Notes: generated by a model from the letters alone, not told the origin. DNA of 64,000 bases from Blepharisma stoltei (GCA_914767885.1 CAJZBQ010000056.1:822001-886000); one strand, 5' to 3'. Counted from the stretch's first letter, positions 50,094-61,600 are shown. Program-made: numbers and translations.

Positions 50094-53000
50094 CTAATAA
50101 TTATCGGTTAAAACATTTTTCAATGGAATAATCAAGTCATTTTCAGCCTCATAGCCCATATATTTCCTTATCTTCTCTTCATCAATCCTAGCCATCTTTT
50201 TCAATTTCTCTAGAAGCCCAAATGACACTCCAATTCTTGATTCTGCTTCAACCCACATGCATAATTTTCTGCAGCACTTTCTAATATTCTCAATACTTTT
50301 ATCATTTTCCAATTCACTTGAATCTTTTGAATTGTTTTCATGCACATAATCAATTACAAAAGTTCTTAGCCAATGATACACATTCAATGAGTTTTCGCTG
50401 AAAAATTCAATCAGTTCTTGGGTTAATTCTTCATTAATGTCAATTATATGTGCAATGCACATAATTGATTCTTGCTTGAAATCGTATTGATATTGAAGAG
50501 TTTTGGAGTCCATATGTTTGGATCTCCCATCGATTTCTAACTCCTCCTCCCTACGTGAGTGAGAAAAAAGTTTTGTTCGCTTTACAGAGGGTTATTTTTT
50601 TTAAAAAAAATTATATTGTAATCGCCCGAGGATGGCGCTATCTTGCGCCATCCTCGGGCAATTACTATGTATAATCCCAATTTGCAAAATTGAGAAGCAA
50701 AAATTAATAGAATTTTTCAAACTTATATTTTAAAAACGTAAATTACTTAAAATTCAAAAGAGCCAGATAGAGATTTCATTATAGTAATAATTTATATATA
50801 ATTTTTTTTTCATAAAAAATTTTTTGTTCAATCATGGAGAGGTTTTTTTCCAAAATATGGATTTTTCCAATGGTTTTATTCGCTCACCTCACTAACAGGA
50901 GGTAAGCAATAAACTAAGGAATTCAGAATTTCTGCTGAATACCCAATCAAATCTTTCCCAAACTTCATCAAAAGCTGGCATGAATTTATTTTGGTTTTGA
51001 AGTTATTTTGGGTTTTAACTGCTTGTATTAAATTTGGTATCAATTTGTGTGCAATTTCATAGTGAGGCATACTCTCATTTGCAAAAAAGGTGAAAAATGC
51101 TCTGCAAGCGTCCCATCCAACTTTGGCTGTTTTATGTGATAGCCCTCTTACGCAGATATCAAATAGTTCATCAAAATATTTATGGATTTGCTCATAAGTA
51201 AACATGCCGAAGAGATTAGCAATTGAAACGATTGCGTTAGAAACCACTTTTTCTCTTCGATTTTCGCTATTATCTCTGATAATGTCAATGATAGTATCAA
51301 TTCTGCTTAAACTAATCGGATTTAAGCAGAAGTAAGATAGTGCTAACGATGAATTTATAGCGACGCTTAAGTTACTTGTATCTCGATGAGCAGAAATCAC
51401 ACTGATTCCTCTGTCGAAAAAGTCTTCAGGGACAAGGTCGGCTTTAGCTAGAGTTCCGAAAAGTTTCATAATAATGCTTTTTAGAAGGGAAGAGGAGTTG
51501 CCTGAAAAGTCAAACTTTTTTAAAAATTCTATAAGTTTTTAATTCATTAAACCTATTATATATTTAAAAAGCGCTAATATTTGTAAAAATTAGAATTATT
51601 AGTAAATAATTCGAAATTTTATTCATTTTAATTAATATATAAGTTCTTTAACTTCAGCTTGAGTCAAAACTTTTATATCTGGAAGCAAGCTTAAAGTATT
51701 TAAGCAAGGCGCTAGAGTATCTACAGGCTGCTTTTTCGTCAAAACTAAAGCAACCCTGGCAATGACCTCAACCATACAGCAGTTTGGCTTAACCCTTATA
51801 TATTCGTCTGTAATCTCGAATGCAGTTTTCTGTAGTAATAAATTATCTCCCATCATTATGCTACTAAGCTTCTCTTGTATCCAGCTTTTAAACCCATCCA
51901 TTTCTTCTGGATAGTTTTTAACTAAATTAGTAAACAACTCAAGTCTTTCTTCGACCAAATCTTGACTTCCAAGGACATGGTATACAAAATCGTAGGTCAA
52001 AATGTGCTTTATTTTTTCTGATCGCTCTTTAAAGACATTTTTTAACTCCCCAATTAAATTGGAACAAAATACCCATAAAATTTCATCATTGCTACCCTTT
52101 AATAGGAACAAAATTTTATTTTATAGGGCAAGATGATAAATTATATATAAATAGTCTGATACCCAACTGTTTTAATGGGAAATGCAATTAGAATTTTATT
52201 TAAACAAAACAGGGCTTAAATCAATAAATTTTATAAATTATTTTTATTAAAATTAAAGATTTTATGTAAATTTTTTTATTATGAGAAAAGGTTAATGCCA
52301 AAAGATTAGCTCCTTCGAATATGGAAAGCATTTTTGATCCAATTGAAAAGGAGGAGCAAGCATTTTATAACGGCAAGCCTGATGTCAGGATTGAAAGCAC
52401 CAAGGTGAATCATGACGGATTCAGCAATCTTTAGTAGATGAGAAGGAGAAAAGACTGAGTAAGGAGTTTTGGAAATTAAGGCAGCAGTCGCTCTAAGGAC
52501 AGCTACTAAAACTTCAGGAGCAAGCTGTGATCTGAGCACAAAATTGAAAATTTCGTGCAAGTTGTCTAAAATTCCTGCAAGTTCGTGGAATTTTGAATTA
52601 AAAACTCTGCCAGATATATCTAGAGATTCAAGAGCTTCATACTCAGTTGATTCTTCTAGAAGCACTGCTAGAGTTGTGGCTGCTAAGGAGCGAATCTCAT
52701 TACTCGAGTCATTTAGCATCATGAATATCAACGGCGTTTGTGCTGATATGCTGTCACACACATTCCCTCGGACATCAGAAGGAATTATCGCGCCGATGTA
52801 TTCTCGAAGCCATTTCCCATGCTTTTTATAGATGATTTGAAGACAGTTGATGAGCCCAGATCTCACCCTGATATGCATCGAATTTTTGGATTTCTTCGCT
52901 TGTTGGCTGGTCTTCTCTATATTTACAGCTCGATGGACCAAGCCTTGGATGGATGTCCAGAGGGATGTAATTTTTTCTGGGTCGTCTGTAATAACTAGCT

Positions 53001-53244
53001 TCGTCTTCGGAATTTGGGTTTCTTTAAATAAGGACTCCCGTTTCAGCAGCTCTTGCTCAGACCCACTTAAGCTAATTTCAAACATCCTCTTGATTATGTC
53101 CTGGTAGCTTTGAAAAAGCTCTTGGTCTTCTGGGTCAAATTTTTGTGGAGGCTGAGGGGCTTTCGTGTAATTTTTCGGCTTTGGTTTTTGTTTGAATATT
53201 TTTTCAGACTTCTTCTTCGGGCCATTCAACTTAATAGATGCCAT
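50094..53244 (-). CDS. HEATR6-like HEAT-repeat protein, interrupted by three IESs
   Basis: 824 residues after removal of IESs at 52119-52321, 51532-51639 and 50540-50904. ATG at 53244. The N-terminal 45 residues are basic and Pro-rich. HEAT-like helix pairs follow: IRVRSGLINCLQIIYKKHGKW, NEIRSLAATTLAVLLEES (DUF4042-like), DIRLAVIKCLLLLFNWIKNAF, AINSSLALSYFCLN and HKTAKVGWDACRAFFTFF. The order resembles HEATR6. Joins read AFHKILFLLKG, KELIEFLKKF and YCLEIDGRSK, all in frame. The C-terminal region (CRKLCMWVEAESRIGVSFGLL) is helical. Molecular role unknown. Confidence 0.75.
50540..50904 (-). mobile_element. Family A IES with a nested hairpin (365 bp)
   Basis: TAA (TTA on the coding strand) at both junctions (TA 50538-50539, 50903-50904). 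Left CTCCTCCTCCCTACGTGAGT, right TCGCTCACCTCACTAACAGG. It contains a family B-type end hairpin at 50621-50663. Confidence 0.9.
50621..50663. repeat. Isolated family B hairpin inside a family A IES
   Basis: CGCCCGAGGATGGCGC, four-base loop, then the inverse and CAATTA: the end hairpin of family B without the rest of that element. Confidence 0.9.
51532..51639. mobile_element. Short IES in HEATR6-like gene (108 bp)
   Basis: TATAAGT on both sides (51530-51536 and 51638-51644). AT-rich; contains stops in the host frame. Excision gives VKELIEFLKKFD. Confidence 0.8.
52119..52321. mobile_element. IES in HEATR6-like gene (203 bp)
   Basis: TA at 52117-52118 and 52320-52321. AT-rich without family A or B ends. 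The boundary chosen is the one that restores the frame (AFHKILFLL); other TAs nearby do not. Confidence 0.7.
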
Positions 53245-53754
53245 CAATTTTTTATTTGAAACTAGAATGTCGGACTTATAACGATGGCAGAGATCTAAAT
53301 TTCATTCAATCATAATATTGATTAGAAGGTTTTGGGCTATAATTAAGAACAGATTTTTGAATAGACGCTTCTTAAAGATTATAAAGAAAATATGCTGATA
53401 AGATTTATAGCAATGTATAAATTAGTGGCTGTTTAATTACTGGCTTTTTATCGCATTTATAAGAAAGCAAGGATAGATTACAAATTATTGCTAGTTCTAT
53501 AACTTTCCAAGATATAAATGGAAACGGCTGATCCGTTCAGCTATTTAATAAAATTATAAGCTATTTAAAATGACAATTAAAATCCTCAAGGCAAATTTCT
53601 TGCATACGAGAGGAGATAGAATATCTTATTCTTAACAAGAAAAATCAAACTTATTATTAATCACTTTGTAATATTCTAAGTTTTTCACAAGAATGATTAT
53701 TTTTTTCTTTTTGATAAAAGTATATAATGCACATTATAATTATACCATAAAAAT
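53245..53754. other. Intergenic region
   Basis: AT-rich; no supported gene or repeat on either strand. Confidence 0.5.
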
Positions 53755-55188
53755 TTAAGAATTTTGAGTCCTTTTTGACAGCATTGGCAATTCTATCGAC
53801 TCAGGACTGGTTATATCACTTGGTGATGTCATATCTAGAGAACTGCCAGGAACAGACAAAGGTCTTCTCCTTCTTGGTGATGATGTTTGGCATGTTTTTG
53901 ATCTAGACTGTTTTATCTCTTCCAAAATTCCTCCCAAAACAGGTTTTTTGTTTTCATTCCTTAGACCAGACAAAATTTTACTTTGTGTTTCTATTAACTC
54001 CTTTCTTGTAAATAGTTGTTGTCTAAAAATCACAGGACTGGGAGTATATGTTAAGCAAGCCATTTTGAAGGCAGATAGTACAATTGAAGACTGTCCAGTA
54101 CATGATAGACAAGTTTTGTCTATATTCACTACATTTCGAGGAGTCTGCGAAGCAGAACTACGAGGAGTCCCTGAAAATTTCGCTTTTGGCTCTTTATAGC
54201 CCATAAGGAATATTGATTCTCTATCAATTTCATCTTGTGTAGTTAATACGCTTGAAATTATAGAAAAATCAATTAAATTATCAATAGAACTTTTCATGGA
54301 GTCTATAGATATAGTCGTTGAGGTCAAAATATTACTGATATTTTCTATTGAGGTATTAATCTGTCTGAACTCTGCAGAAATGTCAGACAGGTCTCGTTTC
54401 CTTTGAGTTGCCATTAAGTTGTAATCGTTTATTGCTTGGAGGAATTTGAATTCTAAATCTTTTGTATGAAGCACTAGATCGGCTGATTTTTGTTCGTTAT
54501 CTTGGACAATTTTATTGAATTGAGTTGCAGTAGTATCTTCAAGAGATTTCAGCAGAACTTTGAGGTTTTCTGCATCGGTTATTCGATCTTTTGTGTAATC
54601 AGCTTGATTTGAGGAAATTATTGAGAGAATTTCTGTTTTTGAGGCTTCTATAAGGCTTTGATACTCAACTTTTTGCTCTTCAATTTTTTGCTCAATTCCT
54701 GATAAATCTGGCATAATAATTTGTGGAGCAATTTCTCTTATTTCTTTGCGGAGTTTTTTTGATTTCTTTCTTTTAGAAATGTTAATAGGTTCTTGATAGT
54801 TAGTTTTTGGCTCATTGCTAGGCTTTGGTGTATTTATAGAGTAATCAATAGATTTATTTAGAGCATTTAATGGATTTTCTTGATTTCTTAAAATTTCTAT
54901 AGGTCTTGTGAACGCTGTGGAAGTTCTTGGTGTATTTGGATATGAAGTTTTAATAGACGCAACCTGGTTTTGTTTTATAGGCTCTTCTATAGTTCTTTGT
55001 TTATCAGCCAAAGTTATGCTTTTATTTATCGATTCTGCATATGAATTATTAACACTTGAATAGTTTTGGCTGGTCCTAACCGATTCAGTGTAGCTGCTTT
55101 GTCTGTCTTGAGAACTTCTTCTTAATCCATCTTCATATATACTTTTTTTACATATCTGAAAAAATTTACTGGTTAGCTCGTGCTCTAT
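53755..55188 (-). CDS. Disordered/coiled-coil protein (5' end unresolved)
   Basis: An open frame of about 475 codons on the minus strand to the stop at 53755. The N-terminal 120 residues are Ser/Thr/Pro-rich; a basic patch (KRKKSKKLRKEIREI) leads into a coiled coil (IEQKIEEQKVEYQSL to SDISAEFRQINTSIENI), and the C terminus has Ser-Pro motifs (SPRRRRPLSVPG). There is no ATG at the start of this frame. A candidate ATG at 55207 opens a short frame (MSLSEINRARANQ) that overlaps the upstream gene's end, and a GT...AG stretch of 14 nt lies between, but it does not join the frames. The start is therefore left open. Function unknown. Confidence 0.5.
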   Translation of the reverse strand: MEHELTSKFFQICKKSIYEDGLRRSSQDRQSSYTESVRTSQNYSSVNNSYAESINKSITLADKQRTIEEPIKQNQVASIKTSYPNTPRTSTAFTRPIEILRNQENPLNALNKSIDYSINTPKPSNEPKTNYQEPINISKRKKSKKLRKEIREIAPQIIMPDLSGIEQKIEEQKVEYQSLIEASKTEILSIISSNQADYTKDRITDAENLKVLLKSLEDTTATQFNKIVQDNEQKSADLVLHTKDLEFKFLQAINDYNLMATQRKRDLSDISAEFRQINTSIENISNILTSTTISIDSMKSSIDNLIDFSIISSVLTTQDEIDRESIFLMGYKEPKAKFSGTPRSSASQTPRNVVNIDKTCLSCTGQSSIVLSAFKMACLTYTPSPVIFRQQLFTRKELIETQSKILSGLRNENKKPVLGGILEEIKQSRSKTCQTSSPRRRRPLSVPGSSLDMTSPSDITSPESIELPMLSKRTQNS

Positions 55189-56370
55189 TTATTTCAGAAA
55201 GGCTCATTGAAAGGAAATGGAAATAGGAAAACTGTTTGATCGGTAAGTAGCAATGCTTCTAGTGTGTGTAATTTTGTATATTTTTTGATTGCTATTATAA
55301 TAGCCTTGCCTTATAATTGATTCTTGAGACTGCTCAGTATTTGAACTCTCAATTTCCGAGTCTTCACTATCAGATGATGAAGAATATTTTTTCTTTTTAC
55401 GAGAATAGTGCACAGGCTCAGGAGGAAGTGGAATTTGGATGATTTCTTCGGTATATTTTTTGTTTTTTTCGAAGCACTCTTTTATATCCTCTGGCAATTT
55501 GCCAGAGTCTATTTCTTCAAATTTTTTAATTGCTCAATCCGCTACACTTTTTTTCTGTTTAAGATCATTAGAAACCCCATATAACGTTTCAATTGTTCTT
55601 AAATCTAATTTAACTAAAAATTCTCCAGATAAATGCACGTTAATATCTTTCGAAATTTTCATTAAATCAGCAGAATTTTTCGAAATATTTGTCCTAATTT
55701 TTTCAATTTTGTCATAGTTGTCCTTTTTATAAATACTCAGATTTTTTTTGATTTTTGCAATTAGTTGATTCAAGTCATTTATCATTCTTTCATTATTTTT
55801 GCTTTCTAGTGATAAATTCTGTATATCTTCTTTTATTTTCTTAATCATAAATTCAGACTCTTTGTCAAATTCTTCGATTTTTCTTATATCATCCTCAATC
55901 GCTTCAAATTTTTTAATAGAATCTTCTCTGTGCATTTTAATAGTTTCTTCGAAATTTGTTTTCATCATTAAATGATCATGAGCTAGTTTTTGTATGTCTA
56001 TTTTTTGCACATCTTGCCTGTTCGAGATTTTGCTTAAAACTTCATCAAAGCTGATCAATTTCATTTGAAATTCTCCGAGATGATTAATTATTTCTTCTCT
56101 ATCTTTATCGAATTTTGTTTCCATCAATTTTAATGTTGCATCAAACTCCATAAGCTTTTTTGAGTAATCGTCTAAAAGAGTTAACCTATTCCTTAGCTTG
56201 GTGAGTGAAATGTTGGTATCACCTAGCATGGCTGCCGTTAATTCTTGTTTATTTTCTAATGACGATATTTGGTCTTTATGCTCCATTACTCTTCTCAGTG
56301 TCGGGTCAATTAAATCTTTAATTAAAACTCTAACCTTGTTTTCCAGGATAAGCCAAGTCTGTTCGTCCAT
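55189..56370 (-). CDS. Coiled-coil protein
   Basis: 393 residues from ATG at 56370 (MDEQTWLILENKVRV) to TAA at 55189, with TGA as Trp at 55532-55534 and again near the C terminus. Residues 20-270 are nearly continuous coiled coil (for example FEETIKMHREDSIKKFEAIE). Then comes a Lys/Ser/Asp-rich stretch (RKKKKYSSSSDSEDSEIESS) and a Tyr-rich tail. It lies head to tail with the next gene on the same strand. Likely cytoskeletal; no family recognised. Confidence 0.65.
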
Positions 56371-56454
56371 TTTCTTGTTTTGAAATATAAAAATGTAATG
56401 CCATTTAGACAATAAACGTGAGGCTCTTATTATGATTATCTATATAGTTGCATG

Positions 56455-56627
56455 CAGAAGATAAGAAAATTAAACAGATTGGCAAGAGATTTCATTGTAC
56501 TAATTATCACTTATATATCAGATTTTTATATTAAAAAAAATTTTTGTTCTATCACGGAGGGAGGCTTTTGGGCAAAATATAAGGATCTTTCCACTGATTT
56601 TGTTCGCTTACGGGGGGAGGTGATAGG
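56455..56627 (-). mobile_element. Family A IES fragment
   Basis: Has the right-hand family A terminus (TTGTTCGCTTACGGGGGGAGG) and the second internal copy (CTATCACGGAGGGAGG), but the left half is missing. Directly followed by a SINE copy. Confidence 0.7.
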
Positions 56628-57150
56628 CTAGGCTATTAAAGCCATGAATTAATCATATTGGCGATGCAGTCTCCCAAAGACCTCGCGCACGAGAGGCTCA
56701 TCCGCTTTTCGGCTCCAGCCCAGAGGGTCTTTCCCACGAAGGTGGGTGCTACTTCAGGTAGATTCCATCTCCTCCTTGTCTTAAGGATTCAATCTTGTTT
56801 TGTGCGGCTTACGGACTACTGTAGCCATGGAAAGGGGGATTGGAGTAGCTTGATTCCAATGATCCTTGGAGCTTATAGGGTGCGAAGTGCCTTCCTTCGA
56901 CAGCTATAGGAAAAAGACAGCCCCCATTTTCTCGATAAAGGAATACCCATGGGTCCTCAGATCCAAAGACTTTGCTGAGCAACTCCATTTCCAATATCAC
57001 AGGAAGGCATCCAAAGCCTATTTTTATACACATCTCTTAAGCTTGCACTTGACTCTCGGCTCAGAGTCTGTCACAGTTTGCCGCAGCCATAAGGTCTGAA
57101 CAGTAGCGCCAAGAGGGTAGGTTTGCACGTGTCTCCATATTTTAATGCGT
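56628..57150 (+). mobile_element. SINE-like retroposon, copy 4
   Basis: Begins GGCTAGGCTATTAAAGCC, carries CATATTGGCGATGCAGTCTCCC and TTTCGGCTCCAGCCC, and ends near CGTGTCTCCATATTTTAATG. No clear target duplication, perhaps because it joined onto a pre-existing IES fragment. Confidence 0.7.
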
Positions 57151-57635
57151 ACCCATGCATTGAGGAAAGTAAGAATTTTTTTAGCCGAAACACTTTTTAA
57201 TCATCTTTCATGCGGGTTTCAATACTTTTCATATATATATCAATATTTAAGCATCACATTCGATGTTATTTACTGTATTTAACTTCATCTATCTAATAAA
57301 TATTGGTCTATTAGGGGAGGTATTAAAAGTGTGTTTAATTAATGCTTTCATAGTTTTTCTCTAATGAAAAATTTTGATTGAAGAAAAATCTAAAAGTATT
57401 TTATTGTAGAGAGTAAATCTTATTATAGGAATTGCGCATGAATTCAATATAGAAAATCGAATCCCAAATTTTCTATTTAACATACAAATAAGGAGTTTTA
57501 GAATTTATTTAATTAAAAACTATATTCTTTTTGAGCATTGAATGTGAATCTTACAATCTGGATAAGATTTTTTTTTTATTTTTCCTAATTTCTGCATATT
57601 TTAATTTAAAAATTTACAGATTCTATATTATATAT
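57151..57635. other. Intergenic region
   Basis: AT-rich; nothing recognised apart from the upstream region of the next gene. Confidence 0.5.
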
Positions 57636-59694
57636 ATGGAAAACCTCAAAATCGCATGGCATGACAGCAGGATTTATAATCGAGAAAACTCTAGCTACAT
57701 AAAAACATTTCCTTTTACCTATGAGCTAACTCCCCCTCCGTGAACGAACAAAATTTTTTGTTTGCTCACGAGGAGGTTAAATATTTTTTTCAAAATTTAT
57801 GTTTTTATTAAAATGATAGCTGCTTAAATTAACCAGAATTAGCTGGATATTTCGTTATACTAATTATCACTTATATATCAAAAATTTTTGTTCACTAACG
57901 GAGGGTGGGTTTTTGGTCAAAAAATAGGGATTTTTCCAATCGTTTTGTTCGCTCATGGAGGGGGGAGTAAGAGCATTTTCTGAAGTAGAAGAAACCATCA
58001 GGTTCTTGCAATCTGAAAACAATCCATGGGTACTGGTGACCTCTGGCAGAAATGGTGAGGCATTAGCTAGCCGTGTCTGTGATAATCCAAATGTGATAGG
58101 GATCATCATTTTTTGTATGAATCGGAGAAAAAACAAAAAATTGTTAACTAAATACCCAAAAGTAAAAGAAATTGTAACAAGGGGGTTTCATGAAGTCCTT
58201 GATCATGCTTCCAATATTTTTAACACTTATGTAGCCCATACTGTCTCGCAATTAAATGAAGATCCTAGTGTCGGTATGGTTTCTCTGATGGAGGCATTGA
58301 ATCCAATTGCGCCTTTAAACCAAATCAATAGCCCAGATTACTATTATCACATGCAAAATGAACTTGAAATGAGCTTTTTAATGGTCATCAAGCTAACATT
58401 AAAAAATAGAAATATATCAAGACGTAAGGTTTTAGCTGAGCTGTTAGCTTTAAATCCATCAAGAGCAAGTGAAGTTAAAAATGTCTTCAATCAAAATAGG
58501 AGAGACCTACTAAAATCAATTATATATACTTATTCCTCAAATTTAGTATATAGGCAGCTAAATGAGTGCTATGCAAGCAACAACTATCATAAAGTTATGA
58601 ACATTACAGCTGCTTGTATGTGTGAATTGCAAGCAAGATCAAGCTTTCTGATGCTCCAAGAGGAAACTGTCCTGTATAGAGGTGTAGACATTCCAGAAAA
58701 CCAACTAATTGACTATCAAATTGGGCAATTAGGATTTTGGAGTGCTTTTACTAGTACAACTACAAATGAAGCAGTATCAAGAAGCCCTCCATTTGGAGGA
58801 AACGTTCAGTTTGAAATTCATCTGTCAAAAACAATACGTCATCCTCATATAGTTCTTGAATCTGGATGGTCAATGCATAATAGAGAAAACGAAGTTCTTT
58901 TGTTGCCTTATTTCCCATTTAAAATCACAGATATTGAAGATTTAGGCAACTATAAAAAAATAATTGTTCATCAAAATGAGGCGCATCTTTCACTTTCTCT
59001 TGATAGTCAGGCACTGAATGAGTACTGACTCAATAGGTTTATAAATGAAGTTTCAGTCCCGTTTTATAATCTCTGTGAACAAATTCACCACAGAATCGCT
59101 ATTTACGTAGACTACAGAAGCTATTTTTACATTCAAAATCGGGAATTTCAAGGCGAAACTAACTTCCAAATAGATTTACAGAAGGCCATTTGCAAGGTCT
59201 ACAGATTAAAGATAATGAATAAGTCATTTAAAACTCGCCTTGACAGTAGTGCATCAATAATTAATTACTGGGGAATTCTAAAAGAAGATATAATAAATGA
59301 CATGGGAAAAGACCTCAGAAAAAAAATTAAAGACTTTTTTGCACCAGATTTCATTAATATGAGAAAAAGCATATCAAAGGTGATGAACGAAGAAATGATT
59401 AGTACATTTGAGGTACCTTTGAATTTGTTGTATCAGTGCATTCAGCCGATTTTTAATGAAGTTGAAAAGAACCTTATACAGTCTGCTCCAAATTTACATC
59501 ATAATAGTATGCAAGACAGTGATGGATATATTGAATTTTTTTGCAGAAAGGTGGTGATAGAGATGGGAACGGTGATGGCTGGGCAAAAACTAAATATAGA
59601 TCACACCACAGAGGCCATGAGAATCAAATTGAATGAGCAGCTAGAAAAACTGAAGACAAGGATTGCAATAGTATTGGGGGAGATTATATTTTAA
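57636..59694 (+). CDS. ADP-ribosyltransferase-fold (R-S-E) protein
   Basis: 605 residues after removal of a 241-bp IES (57729-57969), with TGA as Trp at 59026. The N-terminal region (WVLVTSGRNGEALASRV...IIIFCMNRRKNKKLLTKYPKV) resembles the receiver-like segment found before ART domains in some protist and rotifer proteins. The ART domain shows the R-S-E triad: VLYRGVD (Arg about 268), FTSTT (about 290) and RENEVLLLP (ExE, about 334-336). The ExE form indicates arginine-type mono-ADP-ribosylation. The last 220 residues are helical and unknown. No signal peptide, so it is probably intracellular. It ends 2 nt from a convergent frame. Confidence 0.82.
57729..57969 (-). mobile_element. Family A IES in ART gene (241 bp)
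   Basis: TAA at both junctions (TA 57727-57728, 57968-57969). Left CTCCCCCTCCGTGAACGAAC followed at once by an inverse (TTTGCTCACGAGGAGG), right TCGCTCATGGAGGGGGGAG. Excision gives TYELRAFSEVEE. Confidence 0.93.
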
Positions 59695-59696
59695 GT

Positions 59697-60240
59697 TTAA
59701 TAGCTGTTAGAATTTCAGAAATATCTATATTGCTCTTTTTTGAAATCTTGTCTTCTTACTCCCCTCCGTGAATGAACAAAACCATTCGAAAAAATTCCTT
59801 TTTTTGGGTAAAAAACATTCCCGTGAAGAAAAAAAATTTTAATATAAAAATTTTTTGTATATAAGTAATAATTATAGGTGTGAAATCTCGATCTAATTCT
59901 ATTTAATTTTAATCAGCTTGCATTTTAAAACATAAATTTTACAAATTAAATTAATATTTAGTTTGAAATCATTTCAAATTTAAAAAGCAAATTAACCCCT
60001 CAGTAAGCAAACAAAATTTTTTGTTCGCCAAAAATAGGCGGACTTAGTAATTTTTTAAAATTGGCTTGAAATGTTTCGATGGATTATTTTCTCAATCATT
60101 TTCATCTCTTCGAAGGGCAATAAATGCCATGTGCTAAAAATGAAATTTTTATGACGCTTGCATTTTCAATTATCCAGCTTTGAACTACTGCTATACTGCC
60201 ATAACACTTAAGATAGTTTTGTGTGCTTTTAAGTCTAAAG
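59697..60240 (-). pseudogene. Uncertain or decayed gene convergent with the ART gene
   Basis: On the minus strand, removal of the IES at 59759-60049 yields a coding-like C terminus (ETFQANF then KKLRRQDFKKEQYRYFWNS) ending at TAA 59697-59699. Upstream in the same frame lies FRLKSTQNYLKCYGSIAVVQ and about 30 more residues, but one TAA interrupts between the parts and no ATG is found. It may be a pseudogene, or a small IES or intron was missed. Unrecognised. Confidence 0.4.
59759..60049 (+). mobile_element. Family A IES (about 291 bp)
   Basis: TTA|CTCCCCTCCGTGAATGAAC at the left (TA 59757-59758); the right end is decayed (CCCCTCAGTAAGCAAAC, then TTCGCC...GGCGGACTTAGTAA). Boundaries on the right could shift by a few bases. 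Confidence 0.7.
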
Positions 60241-60351
60241 CTAATGCCTTATGAATATAATTATTTCATAATTTGTTTAAATTTAATTAATAGCAGTAAT
60301 GAAATGGTGTAGTTCGAATTATTTCGGCAGGATGTTTAATCTCTAAATTAT

Positions 60352-60876
60352 GGATCCAATTTTATCTGTGAATCTTTGCCTTAATTCTATGGCCCAATGC
60401 TTGATTCTAGGAGGCATGACAGATTTAAAGTTAATAATGTATTGTTATTATTTCTTTTTACCTACTGAGTTAAAACTCATCTTACAGGAATGGCTGGTCA
60501 ATATATTAAATGGTATTGTTCCTATGAAGGATGGCTACATCTACCAGCATACCCTCTAGGCGCAACTGTCCAGGTCTTAAGGACAGTGCAAACTGGGATT
60601 GATTCTTAGTATAGAATAAAATGCATTATCAGCGGATATGTATCTGGCTTTTTTTGTGATGCTTATAAGAAAGATAGAGAAGAAATTACAGAATTTTTGT
60701 GTTGTTTAATGAAGGAAGATCTTATTGGATTAAGTTTGACTGAAATAATACTGTGTAGCTGGAAGTTTGAGGAAATTGTGCTAAAGAAATACAAGAATCA
60801 TGTTGTATTGATAAATGAAAAAATTCGGAAGTACGTTGAAGGAATCCTAAAAATTAGAAAAGAATTGACCCCTTAA
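60352..60876 (+). pseudogene. Decayed or unresolved coding region
   Basis: Begins MDPILSVNLCLNSMAQC in one frame, then shifts to a frame reading GQYIKWYCSYEGWLHLPAYP and, after one TAG, CIISGYVSGFFCDAYKKDRE and SLTEIILCSWKFEEIVLKKY to TAA at about 60876. The pieces look protein-coding but cannot be joined by a 15-16 nt intron or a TA-bounded excision that I can find. Family not recognised. Confidence 0.4.
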
Positions 60877-60929
60877 GGGGTGATAACCATAGTTTAAATC
60901 TTAAATCTGGCTTTTTTCATGAAGTTGGA

Positions 60930-61285
60930 AATAGAGACGCCTAGCAACGTCCTTCAGGCAATTGGGGCATCATCTAGCAAGAAACTGGAGGTATGGCTCG
61001 GGCCATAGGAGAGCTTTTTTTTTGCTGTAGCTGTCGAATGAAAACACTTTGGCACCAGACAGAATCCAAAGAGCTAATATCTGGAGTCAAGCTACTCAAT
61101 TGCCTGCTGCAGGGCTTCAAAATCCATAAAGATGAAGGCTAAAGACAAGGAGGAGATGGATGTGCAGGCTATAGCCAGACCTACTAGACAATTCGACTCA
61201 AAGAGGAAGGACCTCCAGTGCAGGAGGTGTTGGTGACTATGTCACCAATGTGGCTAGCGTCTGTCTTTAATAATCCTTATTCCTG
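60930..61285 (-). mobile_element. SINE-like retroposon, copy 5 (inverted)
   Basis: The minus strand starts AGGATTATTAAAGACAGACG and carries GCTAGCCACATTGGTGACAT and CGACAGCTACAG like the other copies. The 3' end (about 60930) is diverged or truncated, without the usual ACCATTTTAAT. Confidence 0.65.
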
Positions 61286-61600
61286 TGGAAGGAATTAATA
61301 CATTTTCCCCAAACATTGGCTTCAGCGCGTGCGAGCCATTATATCATGCACTTTTATAGCGTGATTGCTCATCAAACTAATTGTAGAATTTTTTTGATAA
61401 CGAGGCTTTTGGCTAATTTCGATCAAATTTAGCGTGATGAAATGCTGCAATGTCAAAAGTGCAAGATCATTTGTTCAGAATCAGATTAAGCCAAAATAAA
61501 TTCTCGATTTTTGAAAATTACTCTTTTTAGAATAATATAAATTTATTTAATTTATATAATATAATGTATTCCTATCTTTTACACTTAAAATTAGAATATT
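61286..61600. other. Region without recognised gene
   Basis: AT-rich; no frame or repeat that I can support. Confidence 0.5.

Noticed and set aside
52469-53107. Plus-strand ORFs of 86 and 120 codons
   Set aside because: They lie opposite the well-supported HEATR6-like gene and show no protein-like features.
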